A stretch of DNA of 45,612 nt from CAVQGZ01 sp964356295 (GCA_964356295.1 CAYHHE010000012.1:1-45612), one strand, 5' to 3'. Positions 7,765 to 16,183 are shown, counted from the first letter of the stretch. Numbers and translations are program-made. The notes: generated by a model from the sequence alone, not told the origin.

Positions 7765-8556
7765 CTACCCGGCCAGTGTCCCGCCGAACACCTGCCACGC
7801 CAGCGCCGACTTCGCCACCAGGCTGAGCGTGATGTAGGCACGCTCGCCCACGAGGTAGTCGCGCCAGCGTCCGACCTGCTTGTACTGCAGCCACTGGTTG
7901 AGCGCGAAGACGTTGAAGAACACGAACAGCGACACGATGATCCCGTACACGAAGCCGGGCGGTTCGGCTTCGCTGGTCGACCCGGGGGCCACGACGTAGA
8001 CGAGGACCGCGAGCCACGGCACGATCCCGGCGATGCAGCCGAAGATGAACGGTACCCATCCGCCGTCGCCTGGCTGCTCGTACTTCTCCTGCAGCCAGCC
8101 GAACAGGATCATCGACGCGTTCACCCCGAAGATGGCCAGCAGGGCTGCGACGTCGGAGATGCCGGTGAGCTGCGCGATGAGCACGATCATGATCGAGCTC
8201 GACAGCGAGTACTCCACCCAGCGGAAGTAGTTGCGGTTCTGGGCCAGGCCGGACCGGTACCGGCCGAAGAAGCCGGGCGAGGCCACCACCACGTGGAAGA
8301 CGGCGGACAGCGCCAGGAAGGCGGCGACCGCCCAGCCGATCCGGGTGTCGATGATCGTGACGGTGTCGCTGGGGGTGGTGCCGGGTGGGCCGGCGAGGTA
8401 GGTGCCGGTCACCGGGAGGGTGAACTCGTTGGACAGAAACAGCACAAGAGCCGCCTGCGCCGCGTGGAAGGCTGCGGCGACGAGGTTGTAGCGGCGGAGC
8501 GAGCCGAACCGCGGATCGTCTAGCTCTGCCGACGTGGCGACGTCGGTGGCGGGCAT
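7765..8556 (-). CDS. Heliorhodopsin (retinal-binding photoreceptor)
   Basis: This is a 263-residue, seven-helix membrane protein. The heliorhodopsin signature is present: FRWVEYSLSSSIMIVLIA in helix 3, FGVNASMILFGWLQEKYE in helix 4, and a helix 7 ending LSLVAKSALAWQVF. Lys249 is the expected retinal Schiff-base lysine. Relative to heliorhodopsin 48C12 (His23, His80, Glu107, Lys241), the matching residues are His31, His88, Glu115 and Lys249, a constant offset of 8. So the retinal pocket and counterion look intact. Heliorhodopsins lie inverted in the membrane and are thought to be sensors rather than pumps. GAGAGG precedes the ATG by 6 bases. The gene is divergent from the radical SAM gene. No retinal-forming oxygenase lies in the window. 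Confidence 0.95.
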   Translation of the reverse strand: MPATDVATSAELDDPRFGSLRRYNLVAAAFHAAQAALVLFLSNEFTLPVTGTYLAGPPGTTPSDTVTIIDTRIGWAVAAFLALSAVFHVVVASPGFFGRYRSGLAQNRNYFRWVEYSLSSSIMIVLIAQLTGISDVAALLAIFGVNASMILFGWLQEKYEQPGDGGWVPFIFGCIAGIVPWLAVLVYVVAPGSTSEAEPPGFVYGIIVSLFVFFNVFALNQWLQYKQVGRWRDYLVGERAYITLSLVAKSALAWQVFGGTLAG

Positions 8557-8630
8557 CGTGGGCCTCTCGGTAGTGATCTTGTTCCCTGAAGACCCTAGTC
8601 GACCGGAGGCGTCCGGACGAGCCTGACGGT

Positions 8631-9956
8631 GTGGTGACGAGGCTCGATCCGGACGAGGTGCTCGGCTCCTGCGACGGCCCGGTTGGCGCCTACGTGCACG
8701 TGCCGTTCTGCGAGTGGATCTGCCCCTTCTGCCCGTACAACAAGGTGCGCGCCCGGGACGATCTCGCCGCGCGCTACTTCGCGGCGCTGTCCCGCGAGAT
8801 CGACGGCTACCGCGAGGCCCTGCGGCGTCGGGTTGGCATGGGCCGCTTCACCTCGCTCTACGTCGGCGGCGGCACCCCGACGCTGTACCCAGGCGTGCTG
8901 GCCGCGTTGGTCGCTGCCGTCCCGGTGGACGGGGAGCGCGCGGTCGAGGTGCTGCCGAACCACGGCACCGTCGAGCGGCTCGACGAGCTGGCGGGCATGG
9001 GCATCACCGCGGTCAGCATCGGCGCCCAGTCCTTCCACGACCCGGTGCTGCGCACCCTGCACCGCCCGCACGACGCCGCCACCAGTCTGGCGGCGGTGCG
9101 CAACGCTCTCGGGCGGTTCGACTGCGTGGACGTGGACCTGATCGTGGACGTCGCCTGGGAGGACGATGAGGCCCTCGCCGGAGCCTTCCTCGCCGACGTG
9201 CAGCGTTGCTTCGCCCTGGGGGTGGACCAGGTGTCCACCTACCCCCTCATGCGGTTCGGCTACACCCCCTTCGGGACCGCGCGGCACGACCGTCCACGGG
9301 AGCACGAGGTGCTGGCCCAGGTGACCGCCCTGGGGCATCGGATGGGGTACGAGAGACGATCGGTGTGGACGTTCAACCGCGCCGACGCGCCCGCCTACAC
9401 CTCCATAACCCGGCGCCGGTTCATCGGCATGGGCGCCGGGAGCGCCTCGTTCACCGGTCGCGACTTCTACGTCAACCACTTCGGGGTGACCGCCTACGCC
9501 GAGGACGTCGAGCACGGTCGGTTGCCCATCGCGCGCTGGCTTCACCTCGGCCCGCTCGCCGGAGCCGCCTACGACGCGTTCTGGCAGGCCTACGCGGGTG
9601 GAGTGAGCCGGGAGGCGCTCGGCGCGTCCTTCGGTCCGGGGACTGCTCGACTCGTTCGCGCCGTGCTGGTCGGGCTCGAGGCGATGGGCCTGGTGGACCG
9701 CACCGAGCGCGGGGTCAGGCTCACCCAGCGGGGCTTCGACGGCTACCACGACCTGGAGCGCCTCGTGACCTACCAGCTGATCGAGCCGCTGTGGGCGCAG
9801 ATGCTGGCCGAGCACACCGAACCCACCGTCCCCGACGGCTGCGGAGCCGACTGGGTACGTCCGGAGCACGCCCGGCGCGGGCGAGCGTGGCAGATGGCGA
9901 GCCGGGTCTTCGAGCGTCCGCGCGCCGATGGCCTCGCAGCCCGATCCACGGCATGA
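8631..9956 (+). CDS. HemW-like radical SAM protein (coproporphyrinogen III oxidase family)
   Basis: This is a 441-residue radical SAM enzyme. The cluster motif CX3CX2C is at Cys27, Cys31 and Cys34 (PFCEWICPFCPYNK), followed by the SAM-binding YVGGGTPTL and SIGAQSF. These are the marks of the HemN/HemW family, which bind SAM and a 4Fe-4S cluster; HemW-type members act as haem chaperones or have other targets. The HemN C-terminal region is present (RLTQRGFDGYHDLERLVTY). The last 45 residues or so (from EHTEPTVPDGC) are an unusual tail. The same DNA recurs as a remnant at 17011-17205, and its stop codon lies inside a TGATCC repeat unit. It starts 74 bases from the divergent heliorhodopsin gene. 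The exact function is unknown. Confidence 0.85.
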   Translation: MVTRLDPDEVLGSCDGPVGAYVHVPFCEWICPFCPYNKVRARDDLAARYFAALSREIDGYREALRRRVGMGRFTSLYVGGGTPTLYPGVLAALVAAVPVDGERAVEVLPNHGTVERLDELAGMGITAVSIGAQSFHDPVLRTLHRPHDAATSLAAVRNALGRFDCVDVDLIVDVAWEDDEALAGAFLADVQRCFALGVDQVSTYPLMRFGYTPFGTARHDRPREHEVLAQVTALGHRMGYERRSVWTFNRADAPAYTSITRRRFIGMGAGSASFTGRDFYVNHFGVTAYAEDVEHGRLPIARWLHLGPLAGAAYDAFWQAYAGGVSREALGASFGPGTARLVRAVLVGLEAMGLVDRTERGVRLTQRGFDGYHDLERLVTYQLIEPLWAQMLAEHTEPTVPDGCGADWVRPEHARRGRAWQMASRVFERPRADGLAARSTA

Positions 9957-9984
9957 TCCACGGGCGGGCGCGGCCGCACCCATC
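9942..9984 (+). repeat. Single repeat unit containing the stop codon of the radical SAM gene
   Basis: An ATGATCCACGGGCGGG unit begins at 9953, preceded by a partial GATCCACGG copy at 9942. It matches the head of the units at 17199 and 17231. The TGA stop of the radical SAM gene is the TGA of the unit's TGATCC. The same order (protein tail, then repeat) occurs near 17.2 kb, so tail and repeat moved or were copied together. Confidence 0.6.
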
Positions 9985-10030
9985 AGGTGGCCCTTGGGAC
10001 GGCCGAGCGAGGGTCTGATGGGATGCTGTC

Positions 10031-11722
10031 GTGAGCGAGCATCCGTGGTGGACGAGCGCCGTGGTCTACCAGATCTGGCCCCGCAGCTTCGCCGACTCCG
10101 ACTCCGACGGCATCGGCGACCTGGGAGGCATCCTCGCCCGGTTGGACTACCTAGCCGACCTCGGCGTGGACGTCGTCTGGCTCTCGCCGGTCTACCCCTC
10201 ACCGCAGGACGACTTCGGCTACGACATCAGCGACTACCAGGACATCGACCCGTTGTACGGGACGCTGGCCCAGTTCGACGGCCTGCTCGAGGCGGTCCAC
10301 GAGCGCGGCATGCGGCTGATCCTGGACGTCGTGCTCAACCACACCTCGGACGAGCACCCGTGGTTCGTCGAGTCGCGTTGCGGGCCGGACAGCCCGAAGC
10401 GGGACTGGTACTGGTGGCGCCAGCGCCCGAACAACTGGCGCTCGTTCTTCTCCGAGCCCGCCTGGACCCTCGACGCGGGCTCCGGGGAGTACTACCTGCA
10501 CCTGTTCTCCGCCAAGCAGCCGGACCTCAACTGGGAGAACCCACAGGTCAGGCAGGCCATCTACGCGATGCTGCGCTGGTGGCTGGACCGCGGCGTGGAC
10601 GGGTTCCGCATGGACGTGATCAACATGGTCTCCAAGGACCCGGCCCTGCCGGACGGGTGGGTGCCGCCGGGTGAGTCACTGGGCCACGGGTTCCCGCACT
10701 TCCTGTACGGGCCGCGGATCCACGAGTACCTGCAGGAGATGCACCGAGAGGTGTTCGGCGGGCGCGAGGGGACGTTCCTGACCGTCGGCGAGATGCCCGG
10801 GGTGAGCGTCGAGCAGGCCCGCCGGTACACCGACCCGGCCCGAGGCGAGGTCGACATGGTCTTTCAGTTCGACCACGTGGGCCTCGACCACGGACCCGGC
10901 GGCAAGTACGACGTGCGCCCGCTGGACCTTCGCGCGCTCAAGGCCTCGTTCGGCCACTGGCAACGCGGGCTGGCCGAGGTCGGCTGGAACTCGCTGTACT
11001 GGGACAACCACGACCAGCCGCGCATCGTGTCGCGGTGGGGGGATGACGGCGAGCACCGGACGCGCTCAGCGAAGGCGTTGGCCGCGCTGCTGCACCTGCA
11101 CCGCGGGACACCCTTCATCTACCAGGGCGAGGAACTGGGGATGACCAACTACCCGTTCGCTTCGCTGGAGGAGATCGTCGACATCGAGGGGCTCAACTAC
11201 GCCCGCGAGGCGCTGCAGTCCGGCGCCGACGCCTGCGACGTGCTCGACGCGGTCCGGGCGCGCGGGCGGGACAACGCCCGTACCCCCATGCAGTGGGACG
11301 ACGGGCCGGACGCAGGGTTCACCACCGGGACCCCCTGGCTGCCGGTCAACCCCAACTACACAACCGTGAACGCCGCGGCCCAACGCGACGACCCCGAGTC
11401 CGTGCTCGGCCACTACCGCCGCCTCGTCGAGCTGCGCCACACGTTGCCGGTCGTCGTCCACGGCGACTTCACGATGCTCATGCCAGACGACGCGCAGGTG
11501 TACGCGTTCACCCGACGATGGCAGGACACCGAGCTGCTGGTGCTGGTCAACGTCTCCGGCGAACCGGCCACTGCCGTCCTCGGCGAGCTCGACCGCTGGA
11601 CGGACGCGGAGCTGATGCTGGGCGGACCGGATCCGACGCTGCCGTCCGTGGACTCCCCGGCCGGCTCGGTGGGCTTGCAGCCGTGGGAGCACCGGGTGCT
11701 CCGACGGGTTGTGGACGGCTGA
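10031..11722 (+). CDS. GH13 alpha-glucosidase, probably oligo-1,6-glucosidase type
   Basis: This is a 563-residue cytoplasmic glycoside hydrolase family 13 enzyme (no signal peptide). The start is VVYQIWPRSFADSDSDGIGD. The catalytic residues are the nucleophile Asp195 (DGFRMDVIN), the acid Glu253 (TVGEMPG) and Asp327 (YWDNHDQPR). A Val directly follows the nucleophile, as in oligo-1,6-glucosidases; alpha-1,4-specific relatives usually have Thr or Ala there, so alpha-1,6 preference is predicted. The RARGRDNARTPMQWD segment is also typical of this subgroup. A GTG start is used. It would release glucose from isomalto-oligosaccharides or similar sugars. It stands alone, with no transporter or regulator next to it. 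Confidence 0.9.
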   Translation: MSEHPWWTSAVVYQIWPRSFADSDSDGIGDLGGILARLDYLADLGVDVVWLSPVYPSPQDDFGYDISDYQDIDPLYGTLAQFDGLLEAVHERGMRLILDVVLNHTSDEHPWFVESRCGPDSPKRDWYWWRQRPNNWRSFFSEPAWTLDAGSGEYYLHLFSAKQPDLNWENPQVRQAIYAMLRWWLDRGVDGFRMDVINMVSKDPALPDGWVPPGESLGHGFPHFLYGPRIHEYLQEMHREVFGGREGTFLTVGEMPGVSVEQARRYTDPARGEVDMVFQFDHVGLDHGPGGKYDVRPLDLRALKASFGHWQRGLAEVGWNSLYWDNHDQPRIVSRWGDDGEHRTRSAKALAALLHLHRGTPFIYQGEELGMTNYPFASLEEIVDIEGLNYAREALQSGADACDVLDAVRARGRDNARTPMQWDDGPDAGFTTGTPWLPVNPNYTTVNAAAQRDDPESVLGHYRRLVELRHTLPVVVHGDFTMLMPDDAQVYAFTRRWQDTELLVLVNVSGEPATAVLGELDRWTDAELMLGGPDPTLPSVDSPAGSVGLQPWEHRVLRRVVDG

Positions 11723-11757
11723 CGACGCGACCGCCCGGGACCGGCCACGATCGGGGC

Positions 11758-12190
11758 ATGGCATTCACCGACCTCCCTGAGCACTGGTCCACCCGAGCTA
11801 TCACCGACCCTGCCCTGCTTCCGGACGTCCTCGACCTCGTCGTGAGCGAGCAGTCCCGCGCCGTCGGCGCGCTGTACCTGCTGTTCTGCGACCCGGGCGA
11901 CCGCCTGATGCTGCCAATGTGCATCGACGAGCTGGACGACGCACCCTCGGGACCGTCCCGGGCCGAGATGCTCGAACCGGTGCTGAAGCACATCGCCGAG
12001 CTGGAGCCGGACGGGGGGGGGGGTGCTGGGCGCGATCGCCCGCCCGGGCGGGCTGTCGGTCACCCACGACGACCGGGCCTGGGCCGACGCCGTGGCGTCG
12101 GCGGCCGCTGGACGGCTTCGCCTGCTCGGCATGCACTTGGTCACGCCCGACGGCAGCCGCCCCGTCCCGGGAGACCGACGGGCCGCGTGA
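11758..12190 (+). pseudogene. Small unknown protein, frame broken at an 11-G run
   Basis: The frame from ATG reads MAFTDLPEHWSTRAI and continues soundly to LEPVLKHIAELEPDG, where a run of 11 G (12013-12023) occurs. After it the sensible frame is one base out: VLGAIARPGGLSVTHDD through LLGMHLVTPDGSRPVPGD, ending in TGA at 12188-12190. With 10 (or 13) G the two halves form one protein of about 143 residues. The second half looks like genuine coding sequence, not chance. This may be a phase-variable tract, a recent pseudogene, or a homopolymer sequencing error. No family recognised. It follows the glucosidase by 35 bases on the same strand. Confidence 0.6.
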
Positions 12191-12245
12191 GCAGCGGGTT
12201 CTGCGCGACCGGCTCGACCGCGGCTGACGGCCGCGCTGTCGGGAA

Positions 12246-12407
12246 CTACCGGGCGCAGAAGACGGATCCGTCCGTTCGACCGCCGCAGGAGTTGTCGAAG
12301 CTCCCATACTCCGAGCCGGCGCAAGCCAAGCCGAACCGCCGGTCACACGCCGCGAGTCCACCCGCCTCGCACGCCTCGTCCATGCCAAGGCCCTGGCAGA
12401 CAGCCAT
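12246..12407 (-). CDS. Possible small Cys-rich protein (53 residues)
   Basis: A short frame begins MAVCQGLGMDEACEAGG and carries six Cys at residues 4, 13, 21, 29, 41 and 51, at intervals of 8 to 12. Aromatic and Gly residues sit between them (CAGSEYGSFDNSC, then GSVFCAR at the end). This composition is very unlike the Arg/Pro/Ala noise of shadow frames at this GC content, which suggests a real coding sequence or the 3' end of one. An in-frame stop lies just upstream of the ATG, so it cannot extend further 5'. No clear ribosome binding site. The six Cys could make three disulfides or bind metal. The surrounding stretch is decaying, so it may be a remnant. Confidence 0.4.
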   Translation of the reverse strand: MAVCQGLGMDEACEAGGLAACDRRFGLACAGSEYGSFDNSCGGRTDGSVFCAR

Positions 12408-12416
12408 CGCTGGGCC

Positions 12417-12632
12417 TCAGGGCTCGGGCGCCGGCTCGGGCTCCCTGACCGCCCGTGGGGTCTGCTCCGACCACAGCCCCTGCTCGGCGAGGAGAATGTC
12501 CTCGCAGGAATGGATGTGCGCCTGGACCAGCCCCGGGTCGGGGACCACCGGACGAGAGGCGTCCGCGAGGTCGAGTCGGGCTGCGGTCACTTCGTACAGG
12601 CGCGCCCGCACGTCGAACGCCTGGAGCCTCAT
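12417..12632 (-). pseudogene. Fragment of an unknown membrane-anchored protein
   Basis: The frame reads MRLQAFDVRARLYEV and ends in WSEQTPRAVREPEPAPEP. Upstream in the same frame (to about 12687) it continues as a hydrophobic stretch, PWLGIAATVATAVSAVITGW, which looks like one transmembrane helix. That stretch has no start codon before an in-frame TGA. A plausible N-terminus (QELHPDPRSAQLMA) lies in another frame just before it. The simplest reading is a small membrane protein gene broken by a frameshift near 12690. No family recognised. It sits between the broken dehydratase gene and the Cys-rich frame, all on one strand. Confidence 0.4.
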
Positions 12633-12875
12633 CCAGCCGGTGATGACAGCTGAGACCGCGGTCGCGACAGTGGCTGCGATGCCGAGCCACGGCCATCAGC
12701 TGCGCGGACCGCGGGTCGGGATGGAGCTCCTGCGTCGCTGGCGCGGAGGGGAGCGGCATGATCGCGCTCCCGAGCGCAGGCGCGTGAGTCAAGCGACGCT
12801 GGATACCCTCGGATCTGCGCCAGGATCTCCTCCCACCATGCCTGACCACCCTTGAGCACTTGGCCGATCCAGACC

Positions 12876-13693
12876 TCATCGCCCCCTGCCCGCCGTAGCG
12901 GGCGTTGCCGACGTCGATGTCCCCACCCTCCATCGACCGGGTGTCGCAGGACTGGCATCCGAGCACGTAGGTCAGCCCGGGGTGCTCGACCGGTATCGCG
13001 GCGGCCACCGCGTAGTCGTGGTCGGCCTCGGTCATCCGCATCGTGGGCATGACGATGATCCAGTGGCTGTTCAGGCACCCCGTCTGGTGCGCCTTGGCCC
13101 CTCGGATGACCACGCCGTCCTCGCGGCGCTCGACCACCCGGGTGAACAGGTCCGGGTCGTGCTGGGCTGCCGGACCCCTGCCCCTGTCTCCCTTGGGGTC
13201 GGTCATCGCCCCTGCCGACCACGAGGTTGCCCTCCTGGCAGTGGCGAAGGAACGACCGGAGCCGCTCGTGGTAGGACGTCCCGCGAGCCTGGTCACACTC
13301 GTAGGTGACCGAGAAGAGCGCGTTGAACGCGTCCATCCCCACGCAGCGCTGGAAGCAGGTGCCGGTGTCCTGGCCCAGGCGGCGCTGCATCTTGTTCAGC
13401 ATCACCACGCCGTCGGCGCTCTGTGCCACGTGCAGGAACCTGTTGACCGCTCGCCCGGAGATGGAGGAGTAGGCGGTCGCCAGGTCCGGGTGCTCGACGG
13501 CGAGGTCGTAGGTGCGTGCCATCGCGTTCACCGACGGCCGCACCACCGGGTGGTCCACCGGCTCCTCGACTCGCTCCCCCAGGTAGTGCACCCGCAGGTC
13601 TCGACCGCGCAGGCTCTCGACGTAGTCCTCACCGGTGACGATCTGCCGTGCGGGACGTCCCCCCAGAACCGGGTCAGTCTCCGTGACGGTCAT
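12876..13693 (-). pseudogene. Broken 4-hydroxybutyryl-CoA dehydratase / vinylacetyl-CoA isomerase gene (AbfD-like)
   Basis: The ATG frame (MTVTETDPVLGG) runs well through TGTCFQRCVGMDAFNALF and HCQEGNLVV. A one-base frameshift near 13215 moves the sense to another frame: GAMTDPKGDR, VVIRGAKAHQTG, SHWIIVMPT, CQSCDTRSMEGGDIDVG and YGGQ. These segments are diagnostic for AbfD, which uses FAD and a 4Fe-4S cluster. The two N-terminal cluster Cys (Cys113 and Cys117, matching Cys99/Cys103 of the clostridial enzyme) remain. Similarity ends after about 270 residues, before the region that should hold the other ligands (His292, Cys299), out of about 490. So the gene is both frameshifted and truncated. 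Its start overlaps the end of the lipase-like gene by 20 bases, as in an operon. Confidence 0.8.
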
Positions 13694-14930
13694 CGCTTCG
13701 GTCCTCCTCCGGGCCCAGCCATCGGCACAGCTGCTCGTACACCGCCGGATGGTTGAGCAGCGACAGGTGGTGCACTCCGCCGATGTGTACACCGTTGTCG
13801 ATCTCGAACGGGATCTCCCTGCCCTGGCTGCGACCGCTCGCGCTGGGGTAGCGCACCATTCCGTCCCCGAGCAGGTGCCCGGCGGGGTGCTGCAGATCAC
13901 GGGTAACCGAGGCCGCCACGAAGTAGTACGTGGCGTGATCGACGAAAGGCACCTCGGTGCTGCGGTCCTTCAGGAACTCGTCGGGGTCGTGGCCGTGCCA
14001 GTCCTCGTCGACGAGGTGGCCGTAGCGCAGATCCTTGATGCCGACGCTGCGTCGCCCGAGGATCCGGCTGAGCGGCTCGGTCTCCGGCAACGAGCGGAGC
14101 ACGACGTGAGCGACATGGGCGCCCTGCTCAAGCGGCGCCCCGAGATGGGGCGTGCCCAACGTGATGACGGTGGTCAGGCTCGACACCCATGCTGCGCCGT
14201 GCGCCTTGCCGTAGTGGCAGGCGCTGCGGGACACGAGTCCACCCATGGAGTGGCCGATCAGCACGATCTGTTCGACCGGTACCGGCCAGGCGGCGTGCAG
14301 TCGGGCCATCAGGTCGTTGGCGCGGCGTCCGTTCTCGCTGACCCGCAGGCCTGCGTTGAAGCGGACGTACACCGGGCTGAAGCCGAGGTCGTCGTGAAGC
14401 CGCTGCCCGTAGGGCGTGGTCTGCGGGTCACCGTGAACCCATCCGAGCTTCCAGGCGTCCTCGCTCTCGGCGAGCCCGTGCAGGAACACCACGACGCGAC
14501 CCGTCGCCTGTGGGAACAGCTGAGCGACCAGGTCCGGCTCGAGTGCCACGTCGTGCCCGTCGACCCTGACCGCCATCGGCACCGCCATCATCGGATGGCG
14601 CTGCTCGACATGGTCGCCCCAGAAGCCGTTGATGACCGGCAGCACCGCGCGACCGCCCGGGGTCTTGGATGGCGCGGCAGCGTCAGGATGGCTCCGGCGA
14701 GCCAGGACCTCCGCCGTGCCCAGGGCCAGGGCACGCAGCCCGACCGAGACCCCTGCGTAGAGCACCCCGGACGCGGCCCTGTGGACGGTCGCCACGGGTT
14801 CTGCGGTGGGCAGATGGCGCACGACTCGGTCCACGATCGAGGTATGGGTGTCGGCCACCACCTCGGTCACTCCGGCCAGCGCGTCGCCGGCCAGCCGGCC
14901 CGCGGCACGCAACTCCTGCTGACGCTCCAC
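13674..14930 (-). CDS. Alpha/beta hydrolase, lipase/PGAP1-like
   Basis: This is a 418-residue predicted esterase or lipase. The oxyanion-type strand is VVVFLHGLAESEDAW and the nucleophile elbow is LIGHSMGGLVSRSA. An Asp (GDGMV) and a C-terminal His (NGVHIGGVHHLSLLNHP) complete a plausible triad. The first 120 residues are helical and Ala-rich with no clear signal peptide. The LGTPHLGAPLE segment is typical of PGAP1/lipase-type enzymes. A GTG start has GGAGG 10 bases upstream. It is 77 bases downstream of HMG-CoA reductase on the same strand and overlaps the broken dehydratase gene that follows. Substrate unknown; esters of longer acids are likely. Confidence 0.8.
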   Translation of the reverse strand: MERQQELRAAGRLAGDALAGVTEVVADTHTSIVDRVVRHLPTAEPVATVHRAASGVLYAGVSVGLRALALGTAEVLARRSHPDAAAPSKTPGGRAVLPVINGFWGDHVEQRHPMMAVPMAVRVDGHDVALEPDLVAQLFPQATGRVVVFLHGLAESEDAWKLGWVHGDPQTTPYGQRLHDDLGFSPVYVRFNAGLRVSENGRRANDLMARLHAAWPVPVEQIVLIGHSMGGLVSRSACHYGKAHGAAWVSSLTTVITLGTPHLGAPLEQGAHVAHVVLRSLPETEPLSRILGRRSVGIKDLRYGHLVDEDWHGHDPDEFLKDRSTEVPFVDHATYYFVAASVTRDLQHPAGHLLGDGMVRYPSASGRSQGREIPFEIDNGVHIGGVHHLSLLNHPAVYEQLCRWLGPEEDRSDDRHGD

Positions 14931-15007
14931 TAAGTGGCCTCCTCCGCCGGTACGCCGTCAACGGTGTCACTCGCGCGTCCCAGGCACAAGCACCGCCCGT
15001 GATGGGG

Positions 15008-16183
15008 CTACCTGTTCCGGCCGAGCCGTTCGTGGCTGGTCACCCAGTCACCGGCAAGAACGGCGCTGCTCAGCGACACCTCACCGGCCAGCACCACCGC
15101 GGCGCAGATCTCGGCGAAGGCACGCACCCGGCCGGGGCCGTGGCAGCCGAGCATCTCCAGGCACTCGCGCTGGGTGGCCAGCCCCGTCCCACCGCCGACG
15201 GTCGCGACGATCAGCGAGGGCAGGGTGATCGACCAGTAGTAGGCGCCGTCCTCGGTGGGCTGCGAGTAGACGATCCCGGCGTGGGACTCCGCGACGTTGG
15301 CAACGTCCTGGCCGGTGGCGATGAACAGCGCCGCCAGGCCGTTGGCGGCGTGTGCCCCGTTATTGGCCGAGCCGGCGAGGAACCCCCCGGCCTGGCTGTA
15401 CTGGCGGGCCCGGAACAGCTGCTCCGGACGCACCCCCATGTGCCGCTCGAGTAGGTCGGCGGGCAACGTCGCCTCGGCCACCACCCGCTTGCCACGGGTG
15501 CGCAGCATGTTGAGCTGGGAGTGCTTCTTGTCGGTGTCGATCGCCCCTGACAGCACGTAGCGGGGGTGACCGGGGTAGGTCTGCTGGATCCACTCGCACG
15601 CTGCGGACGTGGCCCGTCCGACCATGTTCTGACCTGCCGCGTCGCCAGTGGAGTAGTCCAAGCGCAGGTAGCGCAGCGGTCCGAGCGCGTACTGCTCGAT
15701 CTCGATCAGCCGTCCGACCGTCGTGGTTGCCTCGGCCGCTGCGGCGATCTCGGGCTGGTGCTGGGCCACCCAGCTGCCGAACTCGCGCGCGGCGAGCGCA
15801 TCGTCCAGCACGAACACCGGGGCACGCTGCATCCGGTCGTCCACGACGGTGGCCCGCACGCCGCCGGCCTCGGTGAGCAGACGCATGCCACGGTTGTAGG
15901 AGGCCACCAGCGTCCCCTCGGTGGTGGCCAGCGGGACGTAGTACTCCCCACGGGCGTGCTCGCCGTTGACGAGCAACGGGCCCGCCAACCCGATCGGCAC
16001 CTGGGCCACGCCCATGAAGTTCTCGATGTTGCCGGGCAGGGTGCCCTCGTCCAGCGAGTAGGACCCGACGTGCTCGACGGTGGCGCCGGTCTCCTGGCGG
16101 ACGAAGTCGCGTCGGGCGGTCGCCTGTGCCGCGGTGTAGTCGTCGTCGCGGCTGCGGGGCACCGCGCGGCGTTGCCGCTCCAT
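15008..16183 (-). CDS. Hydroxymethylglutaryl-CoA reductase
   Basis: This is a 391-residue soluble enzyme that reduces HMG-CoA to mevalonate. Family motifs are in order: ENFMGVAQVPIGLAGPL, the catalytic Glu89 in ATTEGTL, Lys in GAIDTDKKHSQLN, Asp in TGQDVANVAESHA, and the C-terminal His384 in SHERLGRNR. The DTDKK form resembles class I enzymes, but the N-terminal membrane domain is absent, as usual in bacteria. The ATG at MERQRRAV has AGGAGG upstream. Earlier GTG/ATG codons (16246, 16240) lack one and would run into the divergent gene's leader. Most actinobacteria use the MEP pathway. No other mevalonate gene is in the window, so this is an isolated member or part of a dispersed pathway. Confidence 0.92.
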   Translation of the reverse strand: MERQRRAVPRSRDDDYTAAQATARRDFVRQETGATVEHVGSYSLDEGTLPGNIENFMGVAQVPIGLAGPLLVNGEHARGEYYVPLATTEGTLVASYNRGMRLLTEAGGVRATVVDDRMQRAPVFVLDDALAAREFGSWVAQHQPEIAAAAEATTTVGRLIEIEQYALGPLRYLRLDYSTGDAAGQNMVGRATSAACEWIQQTYPGHPRYVLSGAIDTDKKHSQLNMLRTRGKRVVAEATLPADLLERHMGVRPEQLFRARQYSQAGGFLAGSANNGAHAANGLAALFIATGQDVANVAESHAGIVYSQPTEDGAYYWSITLPSLIVATVGGGTGLATQRECLEMLGCHGPGRVRAFAEICAAVVLAGEVSLSSAVLAGDWVTSHERLGRNR

